From: Bhargavaea cecembensis
GTDB lineage: Bacteria > Bacillota > Bacilli > Bacillales_A > Planococcaceae
NCBI RefSeq assembly: GCF_001619585.1
Contig: NZ_LQNT01000012.1
Span: 54,688 to 118,687 of the forward strand
DNA length: 64,000 nt
Reading direction: 5' to 3'
Part shown: piece after piece, positions 53,572-62,425 of the stretch
Layout of the letters: each line of letters begins with the position of its first letter
How positions within the stretch are numbered: position 1 is the first letter of the stretch
Translations under genes and position numbers: made by a program
The notes under the pieces: generated by a model
Databases searched by the model: none
The model's input: the letters and a program-made list of their open reading frames with translations, nothing else
What the model was told of the DNA's origin: nothing

Positions 53572-54990
53572 GTGGCCAATATTTCAGAACCCATTACCCG
53601 CAAAAAGCGGTTTAAATTCGAAGCTCCGCATCCGTTCGTCATTTTGTTCACGATCATCCTTCTGACCGCGCTGATGACGTATGTCATACCGGCCGGTGAA
53701 TACGACCGGACCACAAACGACGCAGGGCAAACGCTCGTTGTTGACGGATCGTATCACCAGATCGAATCCACCCCTGCCGGATTCATGGATATCTTCAAAG
53801 CGGTCCATGCCGGTCTTTCCGCAAGCGCCGGCATCGTGTTTTTCCTGTTTATCGTCGGAGGGGCATTTAATGTCTTTAAGGAAACCAAGGCGATCGAAGG
53901 GGCATTCGGCTCTGTTTCAGGAAAGCTGAAAGGCCGGGAGATGCTCATGATTCCGATCTTCATGATCTTTTTCTCATTCGCCGGCGCCACGATCGGCATG
54001 TTCGAAGAAGCGCTTCCGTTCACCCTGATCCTCGTGCCGCTTGCCATCATGCTTGGCTTTGATTCGATGACCGGGGCTGCTGTTGTCATTGTCGGGGTCG
54101 CATCCGGCTTCGGAGCAGCGTTCATGAACCCGTTCACGCTCGGGGTCGCCCAGGGCATTGCAGAACTGCCGACCTTCTCCGGCATGGTTCCCCGGATCTT
54201 CTTCTGGCTCATCTTCATGACGGTTTCCATCCTGTTTGTCATGCGGTATGCAGCAAAAGTCAAGAAGAATCCGGAGAAAAGCATCATGTTCGAAGAAGAC
54301 CAGAAACGCGACGTCGATCCTTCGTCTGTAATGGACATGAAGCTGACGCGCAGCCAGGGGATGACCCTGCTGATTCTTCTGGGGACCTTCATCGCCCTTG
54401 GTTTCGGCGTGATCAAGTACGGCTGGTACATCCAGGAGATTTCCGCATTGTTCATCATCATGGCAATCCTGATCGGCATCGTGAACAAAATGGGCGTCAA
54501 CGGGACGACAATGGCATTCGTCCGCGGCTGTGAAGAACTGCTGGTCGGCGCGCTCGTCGTCGGGTTCGCCTACGGGGCGGTCGTCATCCTTGAGAACAGC
54601 AATACGATCGATACGATTCTTTACGGTATATCAGGTCTCGTCGAGGGCCTCCCGTCCGTCATCGCGGCAAGCGCGATGGTCGTTGTCCAGGCCTTCATGA
54701 ATATCCTCGTTTCTTCGGGAAGCGGCCAGGCGGCGCTCACGATGCCGCTCATGACACCGCTGTCCGACCTGATCGGCGTCAGCCGCCAGACGGCCGTTCT
54801 TGCCTTCCAGATGGGCGACGGCATCACAAACATCTTTTCGCCGACGAGCGGCCTGCTGTTCGCGGCACTCGCGATGGCCGGCATCCCGATCGTCAAGTGG
54901 TTTAAGTGGATGGCGCCACTATTCGTTATCCAGTTCGCGCTGGCGATCATCTTCGTCACGGTCGCGCATCTGTTTGTCTGGCCGGCCTGA
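53572..54990 (+). CDS. YfcC-family membrane carrier
   Basis: A 472-residue protein with about 12 helices. 'FEAPHPFVILFTIILLTALMTYVIPAGEYDR' is the recognisable YfcC opening; 'GVASGFGAAFMNPFTLGVAQGIAELPTFSGMVPR' and 'VSSGSGQAALTMPLMTPLSDLIGVSRQTAVLAFQMGDGITN' are further landmarks. The family includes dicarboxylate- and arginine/ornithine-type carriers. A GTG start at 53572 is chosen for AAAAGGAG 9 nt upstream. The ARG-box-like operator and the downstream amidohydrolase suggest import of arginine-related or N-acyl amino acids (inference). Confidence 0.82.
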   Translation: MANISEPITRKKRFKFEAPHPFVILFTIILLTALMTYVIPAGEYDRTTNDAGQTLVVDGSYHQIESTPAGFMDIFKAVHAGLSASAGIVFFLFIVGGAFNVFKETKAIEGAFGSVSGKLKGREMLMIPIFMIFFSFAGATIGMFEEALPFTLILVPLAIMLGFDSMTGAAVVIVGVASGFGAAFMNPFTLGVAQGIAELPTFSGMVPRIFFWLIFMTVSILFVMRYAAKVKKNPEKSIMFEEDQKRDVDPSSVMDMKLTRSQGMTLLILLGTFIALGFGVIKYGWYIQEISALFIIMAILIGIVNKMGVNGTTMAFVRGCEELLVGALVVGFAYGAVVILENSNTIDTILYGISGLVEGLPSVIAASAMVVVQAFMNILVSSGSGQAALTMPLMTPLSDLIGVSRQTAVLAFQMGDGITNIFSPTSGLLFAALAMAGIPIVKWFKWMAPLFVIQFALAIIFVTVAHLFVWPA

Positions 54991-55025
54991 GCCGGCCCGG
55001 CACATTTCAGGCAGGAGGAATAACC

Positions 55026-56234
55026 ATGTTGGAACAACTGATTAACCGATACGAACAACTTCAGGACGAACTTGTCGCGATCCGCCGCGATCTCCATATG
55101 CACCCGGAAGTCGGGCACACCGAGGAGCGGACGCCGGCGTTTGTCGCCGAGTATCTGCGGAATCTCGGCATTGAGGTCCGCACGGGTGTCGGCGGCCGCG
55201 GGGTCGTTGGGACGCTAAAGGGCGGAAAACCCGGCAGGACGGTCGCCCTGCGCGCGGACTTTGACGCGCTGCCGATCCAGGATGAAAAGAATGTCCCGTA
55301 CAAGTCGACGGTGCCGGGCGTCATGCACGCCTGTGGCCACGATCTTCACACAGCTACACTGCTCGGCGTGGCAAAAGTGCTTTCTGAAGTCCGTGATGAG
55401 CTTTCCGGCACGGTCGTCTTTCTCCATCAGCACGCGGAGGAAACAACACCGGGCGGTGCGGAATTCATGATCCGGGACGGCTGTCTGGACGGAGTCGACG
55501 TGGTTTACGGGGCGCATGTCATGGCCGACGAGCCGCTCGGCACCGTCGGGGTAATGGAAGGCTACGCCTCTTCTGCACAGGACGATTTTGAAATTACGAT
55601 CTTCGGCAAGGGTGGCCACGGAGCGGCGCCGCACACGACGATCGACCCGCTCGTGACCGGCAGCCAGCTTGTCGTCAACTTCCAGCAGATCCTCAGCCGC
55701 CGCGTGAACCCGATGCGTTCGGGCGTGATCACGGTCGGCTCGTTCCAGAGCGGTGAAGCGACGAATGTCATTCCGGACAAAGCGGTTCTGAAAGGCACCG
55801 TCCGCACTTATGATCCGGAAGTGCGCGACCTGATCGAGGAAGCAATGGAACGCCTGACCCGCACCACCTGCGAAGGGAATGGCGCAACTTACGAGTTCGG
55901 ATATGTCCGCGACTGTCCGTCGATCCACAACGACGCAGTGGAAACAAAGCGCGTCGCCAAAGTGGCGGCTTCGATCTTCGGCGGGGAAAATGTCCGCTAT
56001 GTTGAACCGATGTCCGGCAGCGAAGACTTCGCCTACTACACCGAGCACGTGAAAGCTTCCTATTTCATCGTCGGCGGAGGCAACCCGGAGATTGGGGCCG
56101 ATTATCCGCATCACCATCCGAAATTTGATGTGGATGAGCGTTCGATCCAATACATTGGCAAAACCTTCATCGGAGCGGTCCTCGATTTTCTTGGGGACAC
56201 GGCAGAGCAGGAAAATACGGCAATTCATGCATGA
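55026..56234 (+). CDS. M20D-family amidohydrolase
   Basis: A 402-residue metallohydrolase of the aminoacylase/hippurate hydrolase type. 'LVAIRRDLHMHPEVGHTEERT' is the family opening. Metal residues sit in 'MHACGHDLHTATLLG' (Cys and two His), 'HQHAEETTPGGAEFMI' (catalytic Glu pair) and a late His in 'DYPHHHPKFDVDER'. It releases acyl groups from N-acyl amino acids. The ATG at 55026 follows GCAGGAGGAATA, 35 bp after the carrier gene. Co-regulation through an ARG-box-like site would fit N-acetyl-ornithine, -citrulline or -arginine. Confidence 0.88.
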   Translation: MLEQLINRYEQLQDELVAIRRDLHMHPEVGHTEERTPAFVAEYLRNLGIEVRTGVGGRGVVGTLKGGKPGRTVALRADFDALPIQDEKNVPYKSTVPGVMHACGHDLHTATLLGVAKVLSEVRDELSGTVVFLHQHAEETTPGGAEFMIRDGCLDGVDVVYGAHVMADEPLGTVGVMEGYASSAQDDFEITIFGKGGHGAAPHTTIDPLVTGSQLVVNFQQILSRRVNPMRSGVITVGSFQSGEATNVIPDKAVLKGTVRTYDPEVRDLIEEAMERLTRTTCEGNGATYEFGYVRDCPSIHNDAVETKRVAKVAASIFGGENVRYVEPMSGSEDFAYYTEHVKASYFIVGGGNPEIGADYPHHHPKFDVDERSIQYIGKTFIGAVLDFLGDTAEQENTAIHA

Positions 56235-56237
56235 GGA

Positions 56238-56260
56238 ATCGGGCTTCTACCCGATTTTTT
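56238..56260 (+). terminator. Terminator after the M20D gene
   Basis: AATCGGG-6 nt-CCCGATTTTTT directly behind the stop codon. Confidence 0.8.
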
Positions 56261-56397
56261 CATTTGTGGAAGGTGTATCATGCCGGAAGTGCGCGGAGAG
56301 TAAGTTGAATGAGGAGTTGTTCGCCCGCGTGATCTCCAGATTCATAGAAGCGCACGGCAGAGCCCGGTGATACAATCGGAGAAAAGGGGGAATTGCC

Positions 56398-57702
56398 ATG
56401 CCGGCTGATATTTCGGGTAAGGACACGCTGTCGCGCGCATTGACGGTCTATAACGACGGTTTTGCGCTGGTCAAGGAAACGAGGAGACTGCCGGAGTTCC
56501 CGGCGGACGGTGTACTTCGTTATCTGGACGTCGCACAGCGCATTGAGACGGAGTCAATCCTTGTGGAGGGGCTGGACATTCGTGAGATGAACTACGAATA
56601 CGACCTCGTGGACAAGAATAAATTGCTGGAGAAGTATATTGGGCGCGAGCTCACAGTCGTTGACCCGAAATCCGGCAAGCGGACGGGGTACCGGCTATTG
56701 AGCGTCGCGAACGGCATGGTCGTAGAAGATCTGGAGACGGGAGAAATCGTCCTTGATCCGGTCGGGCAGGTCCGCTTGCCGGAACTCCCGGGCGGGCTGA
56801 TTCTGACGCCCGCTCTCGTGTGGTACGCCGCTCAGGCCGCCTCGGATAAAGTTCGGGTCAGCTACCTGACACAGGGAATGACGTGGGAAACGGATTATGT
56901 CATCGCACTCCCTGCTGAGTCTGCCGACGAGGAGACATTTAGCCTGACCGGCTGGATGACGCTCCGGAATGAGTCGGGGATGACGTATGAGGATGCGGTT
57001 CTCCGCGTGCTGGCAGGGGAGGTCCACCGTGCGGAGGGGCCTGACCGGTTCATCCTCTACAGCGCTGTCGAGGAACGGGGCATGCCGGAACACGAATCAT
57101 TTGCGGACTATCACCTTTATACGATCCCTGGCACGGTCACCATCAAGGACCGCCAGCAAAAGCAGGTCCGGCTGATCGGCGCGGAGGGGGCGAAGGGCCG
57201 CACCATCTACGAAGCAGGCCCGTATGACCGCAACCCGGGCATTTACTTTGAGTTCGACAATACTGAGGCGGCCGGCCTCGGCTTCCCGCTCCCGCAGGGG
57301 ACCGTGAAATTTTACCGGGACAATCCGTCCGACGGCACGGCGGAATTTGTAGGTGAAGACAGGATCGGGCATACCGCCGAGGGTGAACGGATCCGCCTCC
57401 GTATGGGCAGTGCATTTGACATCACCGTGGATTCAGGCCTCACATCTTCGCGGAAAGAGGGCCGATACGATTTTGAATCCTATATGTACGCGATCCGCAA
57501 CGCGAAGGATGTACCCGTGACGGTGATCATCCGCCATCCGGTCCATGAGCGCCACTGGGACATTGCCGAGTCTGACCATCCGGCGGAGCGGAAGTTCGGC
57601 GACGTGCTGATCGCTGTTACGGTACCGGCAGGCAAAGAGGAAACGGTCCGGTTCACGCTACGGATCGACCGGTCGATTACCGTGGCCGGAGAAGAGGAAT
57701 AA
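56398..57702 (+). CDS. DUF4139-domain protein
   Basis: A 434-residue protein without a signal peptide. 'LTVYNDGFALVKETRRLPEFPADG' at the start, 'VRVSYLTQGMTWETDYVIAL' in the middle, and the late 'VKFYRDNPSDGTAEFVGEDRIGHTAEGERIRLRMGSAFDI' are hallmarks of DUF4139 proteins (MuiA-like beta-rich proteins). The function is unknown in the family. Many relatives are secreted, while this one looks cytosolic. AAAGGGGGAATT precedes the ATG. No obvious partner gene; the DedA gene follows after 149 bp. Confidence 0.85.
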   Translation: MPADISGKDTLSRALTVYNDGFALVKETRRLPEFPADGVLRYLDVAQRIETESILVEGLDIREMNYEYDLVDKNKLLEKYIGRELTVVDPKSGKRTGYRLLSVANGMVVEDLETGEIVLDPVGQVRLPELPGGLILTPALVWYAAQAASDKVRVSYLTQGMTWETDYVIALPAESADEETFSLTGWMTLRNESGMTYEDAVLRVLAGEVHRAEGPDRFILYSAVEERGMPEHESFADYHLYTIPGTVTIKDRQQKQVRLIGAEGAKGRTIYEAGPYDRNPGIYFEFDNTEAAGLGFPLPQGTVKFYRDNPSDGTAEFVGEDRIGHTAEGERIRLRMGSAFDITVDSGLTSSRKEGRYDFESYMYAIRNAKDVPVTVIIRHPVHERHWDIAESDHPAERKFGDVLIAVTVPAGKEETVRFTLRIDRSITVAGEEE

Positions 57703-57851
57703 GCGGGAACTTCCGATGGGCCTTTGCGTCTTTATGAACTCCGGGAGTGCGCCCTGCCTGCAGGCCGTCCGATGGGAGCGGCACTTGGCACGTCTTCCCA
57801 AAAACAGGGTTCTCTAGTAAACTGTTAAAGGCAAAAATTTGGAGGAAACAG

Positions 57852-58463
57852 ATGGAGAATTGGATTACCGACATCATGGAGCAGTTCGGATATGTCGGTG
57901 TGTTTGTATTGATTATGGTGGAAAATGTATTCCCGCCGATTCCGTCCGAGGTGATCCTGACGTTCGGCGGGTTCATGACGACGGCCAGCTCGCTCACGAA
58001 AATCGGAGTGATCGCGGCGGCGACGGCGGGTTCCGTCGCGGGCGCCATCATTCTGTACTATATCGGGCGGCTTCTCGATGTGGAGCGGCTCGAGAAGATC
58101 GTGGACCGCTGGGGAAGGGTACTCCGCCTGACGCGGGAAGACATCCATAAGGCGGATGCGTGGTTCGACAAGTACGGTCCGTGGACGGTGTTTTTCTGCC
58201 GCCTCGTGCCGCTGATCCGGAGCCTGATTTCGCTTCCGGCGGGGATGTCGAACATGAACATTTGGCTGTTCCTCCTCCTGACGACGCTCGGAAGCCTGAT
58301 CTGGAACACCGTTCTCGTATCACTCGGAGCGGCCGTCGGCGATAACTGGGAAATCATCGTCCACTACATGGACATTTATTCGAATATCGCCTATGCGATC
58401 ATTGCCGTGCTGGGGATTGCTGCAATCATCTGGTACATCAACTTCAGAAGAAAGCGGGCTTAA
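57852..58463 (+). CDS. DedA-family membrane protein
   Basis: A 203-residue protein with four or five helices. 'YVGVFVLIMVENVFPPIPSEVILTFGGFM' contains the conserved E-x-FPPIPSE motif, and 'KADAWFDKYGPWTVFFCRLVPLIRSLISLPAGMSNM' the second reentrant region with its FCR-PL-R-L-S-PAG motif. Bacillary DedA proteins (UptA type) include undecaprenyl-phosphate flippases. It is encoded 6 bp before uppP, so the pair probably serves undecaprenyl-phosphate recycling. The ATG at 57852 follows TTGGAGGAAAC. Confidence 0.9.
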   Translation: MENWITDIMEQFGYVGVFVLIMVENVFPPIPSEVILTFGGFMTTASSLTKIGVIAAATAGSVAGAIILYYIGRLLDVERLEKIVDRWGRVLRLTREDIHKADAWFDKYGPWTVFFCRLVPLIRSLISLPAGMSNMNIWLFLLLTTLGSLIWNTVLVSLGAAVGDNWEIIVHYMDIYSNIAYAIIAVLGIAAIIWYINFRRKRA

Positions 58464-58469
58464 TAAAGT

Positions 58470-59300
58470 ATGGATTGGTTTGACCTATTAAAAGCCATTA
58501 TTCTGGGGTTCGTCGAAGGGATGACGGAGTTTGCGCCGGTTTCCTCGACGGGCCACCTGATCATCGTCGACGACATGTGGCTAAAGACGGAAGAGTTCCT
58601 CGGTAAGTATCCGGCGAACACGTTCAAGATCGTCATCCAGCTCGGATCGATCCTGGCCGTCGTCATCGTGTTCTGGAAACGCCTGTTCAGCCTCATCGGG
58701 CTCTACCAGGTGGAGACGCGTGAAGGCGGAAGCACCCGCTTCAACCTGATGCACGTCATCATCGGGATGCTGCCGGCGGTCGTCCTCGGATTTGCATTCA
58801 AGGACTTTATCGATGATCATCTTTTCGGCGTCGAGACCGTCATCTGGGCGCTTGTCGCAGGGGCGATCCTCATGATCGCGGCAGACAAATTCGGTCCGAA
58901 GAAGCCGAGTGTCACGTCGCTGGACCAGCTGACGTACAAGCAGGCCTTCTCAATCGGGCTCGTCCAATGCCTGTCGCTCTGGCCGGGCTTCTCGCGCTCC
59001 GGCGCGACCATCTCGGGGGGCGTCCTGTTCGGCCTGAGCCACAAAACGGCTGCCGACTTCACCTTCATCATGGCCGTCCCGATCATGGCCGGCGCTAGCC
59101 TCGTCTCCGTCGTGAAGAATATGGATATGATGTCGATGGATTACCTGTCGTTCTACGTGGTCGGCTTCGTGAGCGCATTCCTGTTCTCGCTCCTGTCAAT
59201 CAAATTCTTCCTGAAACTCATCGACCGCATCAAACTCACCCCATTCGCCATCTACCGCATCGTCCTCGCAGCGGTGCTGGCATGGATTGTTTGGATGTAA
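58470..59300 (+). CDS. uppP: Undecaprenyl-diphosphatase
   Basis: A 276-residue membrane enzyme with about eight helices. The two BacA/UppP motifs are present: 'GFVEGMTEFAPVSSTGHLII' (E-x3-E and S-S-T-G-H) and 'LWPGFSRSGATISGGVLFGL'. It dephosphorylates undecaprenyl pyrophosphate for cell-wall synthesis and gives basal bacitracin resistance. The start lies 6 bp after the DedA stop with hardly any ribosome site, so translation is probably coupled. Confidence 0.93.
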   Translation: MDWFDLLKAIILGFVEGMTEFAPVSSTGHLIIVDDMWLKTEEFLGKYPANTFKIVIQLGSILAVVIVFWKRLFSLIGLYQVETREGGSTRFNLMHVIIGMLPAVVLGFAFKDFIDDHLFGVETVIWALVAGAILMIAADKFGPKKPSVTSLDQLTYKQAFSIGLVQCLSLWPGFSRSGATISGGVLFGLSHKTAADFTFIMAVPIMAGASLVSVVKNMDMMSMDYLSFYVVGFVSAFLFSLLSIKFFLKLIDRIKLTPFAIYRIVLAAVLAWIVWM

Positions 59301-59304
59301 TGTG

Positions 59305-59332
59305 AAAACCCCGCCAATTGGCGGGGTTTTTT
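59305..59332. terminator. Bidirectional terminator
   Basis: AAAACCCCGCC-4 nt-GGCGGGGTTTTTT. It serves uppP on the plus strand and the Tyr-rich ORF on the minus strand. Confidence 0.88.
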
Positions 59333-59359
59333 CATTGCAGGGGGCGGTTTCAACGAGTC

Positions 59360-59524
59360 TTAATATCCATATGGATAGCCATAGGGAGGATAATAGTATG
59401 GCGGATAATATGGCGGATAATAGAATGGCGGGAAGAGGTATGGATACCTGTATGGCGGATAATATCTTCTGCGTGGTCTATAGAAATCACGATGCCTGTA
59501 ATCTTCTCGGTAATACCTGGTCAT
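59360..59524 (-). CDS. Tyr/Pro-rich 54-residue protein
   Basis: A short ORF easily missed: MTRYYREDYRHRDFYRPRRR, then repeated YPPY/YPPYY units to the end GYPYGY. Nineteen-plus of 54 residues are Tyr and about a quarter Pro. The ATG follows AAAAGGAGAGTGAC, and a terminator lies 28 bp past the stop. Tyr-rich small basic proteins occur in spore coats and are cross-linked there, which would be a reasonable but unproven role. There is no signal peptide. Confidence 0.7.
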   Translation of the reverse strand: MTRYYREDYRHRDFYRPRRRYYPPYRYPYLFPPFYYPPYYPPYYYPPYGYPYGY

Positions 59525-59800
59525 TTGTCACTCTCCTTTTTACACCGTAGCCTATTCTGAGTTAGGCAGGAGGGAATGGGCGTTTGCCCAGGTTTGCATC
59601 CCCACCCGTTACTCCGGACTACTCGGACGTTTATGGTTCCGCCCATTGGACCACTCTCATCCCCTGCCTTTTGGACTTCCTTTTCATCATGTTTCGACAG
59701 TCGTCCATTACCAAATAACTGAATAGTTTGTCATCTATTGTGCGTGGGTTGCGGCCCTGCTAATCTAAGGTTGAGCTCAGCAAACAAAGGAGTGGGAGAG

Positions 59801-60991
59801 ATGAAGAAGTGGGTTGGTGTCACGGCTGCGATCGCCATGGCCGCAGGGATCGTCTTGCCGGCAGCACCGGGGGCGGCGCTGGCAAAGGAAGCGTCGCACC
59901 ATGAGTATTCGATCAAGGGCTTTACCGATTATGCGGAACTGACGAAGAAGCTGCAGCAGATCGAACAGACAAGCAAGGGGCTGGTGTCCGTTGATGTGGC
60001 GGGCCAGTCGAACCAGGGCCGTGACATTTATACGGTACGTGTCGGCTCCGGCGAAAAGGTCGTCCTCATTCAGAGCGAAATCCATGGAAATGAGAAGACC
60101 GGAACCGATGCGATTCTGAATCTCCTGAAGACCGTATCGGGCGGTTCGCCTTATGCCCAGCAGCTTCGGGAAGAGATCACATTCGTCTTCATGCCGATGA
60201 TGAACCCGGATGCGTCCGAAGGGGACAAGCGCCGCAACACGATGACGTGGTCGGAAGTGGTCGAAGACTTTCCGCAGCTCAGTGGTGCACGGCCTTCTTG
60301 GAATTACCTGGACCGCGGCATCAGCCAGAGCTATGATTACGGCAAAAATCCGGGCTTCGATGTGAACCGTGACTTCAACCCGGACCTTGATTACGTGCCG
60401 CAGCCGGAGGACTTCCCGGGAAGCTCGAGCGATCCGGGCTGGTTCATCACGCCGGAGTCCCAGACGTCCCGTGACGTGTACAAGTCGCTTGTCGAGGAGT
60501 TCGGCAAGGTCGATGTCTTTATTGACCTTCACCACCAGGGCGTCTACTACGTCGAGGGCACTTCAGATGAAGTCACCCTGTCGTTGTCCGCACAGTTCGT
60601 TCCGGATCCGTCGAGCCCTGAAGGCGCGGATTATGCGCAGTACGCGGACAAGTACAACTATGACTTCTCGCGCCAGCTGAATGTCGCCGCCTATGATGCG
60701 CTGCAGGCCAAGGGCAACTCAATCTTCAACAACATCACGCTCTATTCTCAGGGGCTTGACCTGCCGGGCACGGCGCTCGGTTCGTATGCACTGAACGGCA
60801 GCGGAACCGTCCTGTTTGAAGTGACCGGCCAGACCCAGTCGTTCGGCCAGAAAAAGCGCGGCCAGCTCGTGAAGGCAGTGGAAACCGGCCTCCTGGGCAT
60901 CGTGAATGCCGTCGCGGACGGATCTGTCCATAATCTGGATCCGGAAGACTATGAAGACATCCCGCTGACGGCTTACCGTCCGGCAGAATAA
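59801..60991 (+). CDS. Secreted M14-family zinc carboxypeptidase (paralogue 1)
   Basis: A 396-residue protein with a signal peptide (MKKWVGVTAAIAMAAGIVLPAAPGAALA). Zinc ligands lie in 'QSEIHGNEKTG' (H-x-x-E) and 'IDLHHQG', with the Arg in 'FDVNRDFNPD'. The late Glu is in 'VLFEVTGQTQSF'. It should trim amino acids or cleave peptidoglycan peptides outside the cell. GGAGTGGGAGAG precedes the ATG. A paralogue follows 200 bp downstream; this copy has an insertion of about 40 residues around 'DYVPQPEDFPGSSSD'. Confidence 0.88.
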   Translation: MKKWVGVTAAIAMAAGIVLPAAPGAALAKEASHHEYSIKGFTDYAELTKKLQQIEQTSKGLVSVDVAGQSNQGRDIYTVRVGSGEKVVLIQSEIHGNEKTGTDAILNLLKTVSGGSPYAQQLREEITFVFMPMMNPDASEGDKRRNTMTWSEVVEDFPQLSGARPSWNYLDRGISQSYDYGKNPGFDVNRDFNPDLDYVPQPEDFPGSSSDPGWFITPESQTSRDVYKSLVEEFGKVDVFIDLHHQGVYYVEGTSDEVTLSLSAQFVPDPSSPEGADYAQYADKYNYDFSRQLNVAAYDALQAKGNSIFNNITLYSQGLDLPGTALGSYALNGSGTVLFEVTGQTQSFGQKKRGQLVKAVETGLLGIVNAVADGSVHNLDPEDYEDIPLTAYRPAE

Positions 60992-61003
60992 AATCATCAA
61001 GAG

Positions 61004-61030
61004 AAGCCCGGCAGCCGCCGGGCTTTTTTT
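61004..61030 (+). terminator. Terminator of M14 paralogue 1
   Basis: AAGCCCGGC...GCCGGGCTTTTTTT directly after the stop. Confidence 0.9.
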
Positions 61031-61128
61031 AAAGACTCCAGCTCATGGAGGAAAAAAGCCCCATCATTTCTTGCCGGAAGCGTACGTAAAGACCTGTTGG
61101 ACAGGCAGGGAAACCCGTCCATCGCCAT

Positions 61129-61143
61129 ATGGAAGCGGTTACT
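61129..61143 (+). promoter_or_regulatory. cre site before M14 paralogue 2
   Basis: ATGGAAGCGGTTACT matches WTGNAANCGNWNNCW at every fixed position, about 45 bp before the start codon. It predicts glucose repression of this copy only. Confidence 0.55.
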
Positions 61144-61189
61144 TTTGGGGTGTACGATAGAGACAGACAACTGAAAAGGGAGTGGGGAC

Positions 61190-62230
61190 ATGAAGAAGAC
61201 GATGATCTCTTTGGCTGCCGCGGGGGCGCTCATGTTGAGTGCGGCGCCATTGCAGGCAGACGCAGTAGGGAACGGGCCGAACTACGGGGGAAATGAAACG
61301 ATCAACACATCGATTCTTCATACGTACAGCGAGATGGCGTCATACCTGCAGAAGCAGGAAGCGAAACAAAAGGACATGGAGCTCGAGGTGATCGGCCAGT
61401 CGGTCAAGGGCCGCGACCTGTACCTCGTGAAGTACATGAAGAACCCGGAAAACCCGACGATCCTCTTCCTGACACAGCAGCACGGCAACGAGCAGCTGAC
61501 GACGGAAGGCGCGCTTGAGTTCATCAAGCACCTCGGCACGGGCAAGATGAAAGGCGTGACGGATAACGTCAACATCCTGATTGTGCCAATGCTGAATCCG
61601 GACGGGGCGATGGGGGACGTCGACTTTTCGCTGGATGACTATGTGGCTTCCGGGGGGCGCCATCTGACGCGATATAATGCACTGAATGTGGATCTGAACC
61701 GCGACCACGTCACGAAGATTCAGCCGGAAACGCAGGCGCTGCACTTTAATGTCATGCAAAAGTATAACATTGATTATATGATTGACCTTCATCATCAGGG
61801 CGCGGACCGTGTGATCAACGGGGACGAGCTCGTGTCAGGATCAATTCTGTACCCGACAACGCCGAACGTTGATCCGGAGGTGCTCGAGGGTTCGAAGAAG
61901 CTGGGCGCGGTTGTCTATGATGCCATCAACCCGAAAGGCTGGGGCACGCTGGGCAAATATCCGGGAGGATCGGCCGAGACGATTTCCCGGAACGGCATTG
62001 CGGTCGAATACGGTATTTCCACGCTTCTCTTTGAAATGCGGGGAATGTCTGACCATGCATACGAGGATTACGTCCTTGGACAGAAGAGCAACGGCTACCT
62101 GATCAAGCAGACCATCACGACACTGGAGTCGACTGTCAAAGCAATTGCTGACGGCTCCATTGACTCGAAAGACACATCTTTCTGGGACACACTCCCTGAG
62201 CAGACGAACCGCCAATCCGAAGACGAATGA
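61190..62230 (+). CDS. Secreted M14-family zinc carboxypeptidase (paralogue 2)
   Basis: A 346-residue secreted protein (signal MKKTMISLAAAGALMLSAAPLQADA). Zinc ligands are in 'TQQHGNEQLT' and 'IDLHHQG', the Arg in 'NVDLNRDHV', and the late Glu in 'STLLFEMRGMSD'. It is shorter than its neighbour and lacks that copy's insertion. AAAAGGGAGTGGGG precedes the ATG. The separate terminator and cre site show the paralogues are independent units. Together with M20 enzymes and peptide-type carriers it fits amino-acid scavenging. Confidence 0.88.
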   Translation: MKKTMISLAAAGALMLSAAPLQADAVGNGPNYGGNETINTSILHTYSEMASYLQKQEAKQKDMELEVIGQSVKGRDLYLVKYMKNPENPTILFLTQQHGNEQLTTEGALEFIKHLGTGKMKGVTDNVNILIVPMLNPDGAMGDVDFSLDDYVASGGRHLTRYNALNVDLNRDHVTKIQPETQALHFNVMQKYNIDYMIDLHHQGADRVINGDELVSGSILYPTTPNVDPEVLEGSKKLGAVVYDAINPKGWGTLGKYPGGSAETISRNGIAVEYGISTLLFEMRGMSDHAYEDYVLGQKSNGYLIKQTITTLESTVKAIADGSIDSKDTSFWDTLPEQTNRQSEDE

Positions 62231-62235
62231 TCCTG

Positions 62236-62265
62236 AAGCCCCGGCCGAATAGGCCGGGGCTTTTT
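62236..62265 (+). terminator. Terminator of M14 paralogue 2
   Basis: AAGCCCCGGCC-5 nt-GGCCGGGGCTTTTT. Confidence 0.9.
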
Positions 62266-62328
62266 CATGATGTTCAGCGATTGTAAAGGTTCACCCTATT
62301 TCACCAATTAGAACATATTGAAAGCACC

Positions 62329-62357
62329 TTCAATTCTCCACCGGTCCACGCTATACT
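62329..62357 (+). promoter_or_regulatory. Likely promoter of the AbgT gene
   Basis: TTCAAT (62329-62334), 17 bp, TATACT (62352-62357). The -10 is good and the -35 weak, so activation is possible. Two TTCACC repeats lie upstream. Confidence 0.5.
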
Positions 62358-62425
62358 GGGCAAAGCGTAATTTTCTGAACGCTAAAATGACTGAATATTA
62401 TTTGTCATCTAAGAAAGGAGAAAAC

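Noticed and set aside
59525..59800. Gap between the Tyr-rich ORF and the first M14 gene
   Set aside because: I looked for a sporulation-type promoter, small ORFs and RNA structures and found nothing convincing.
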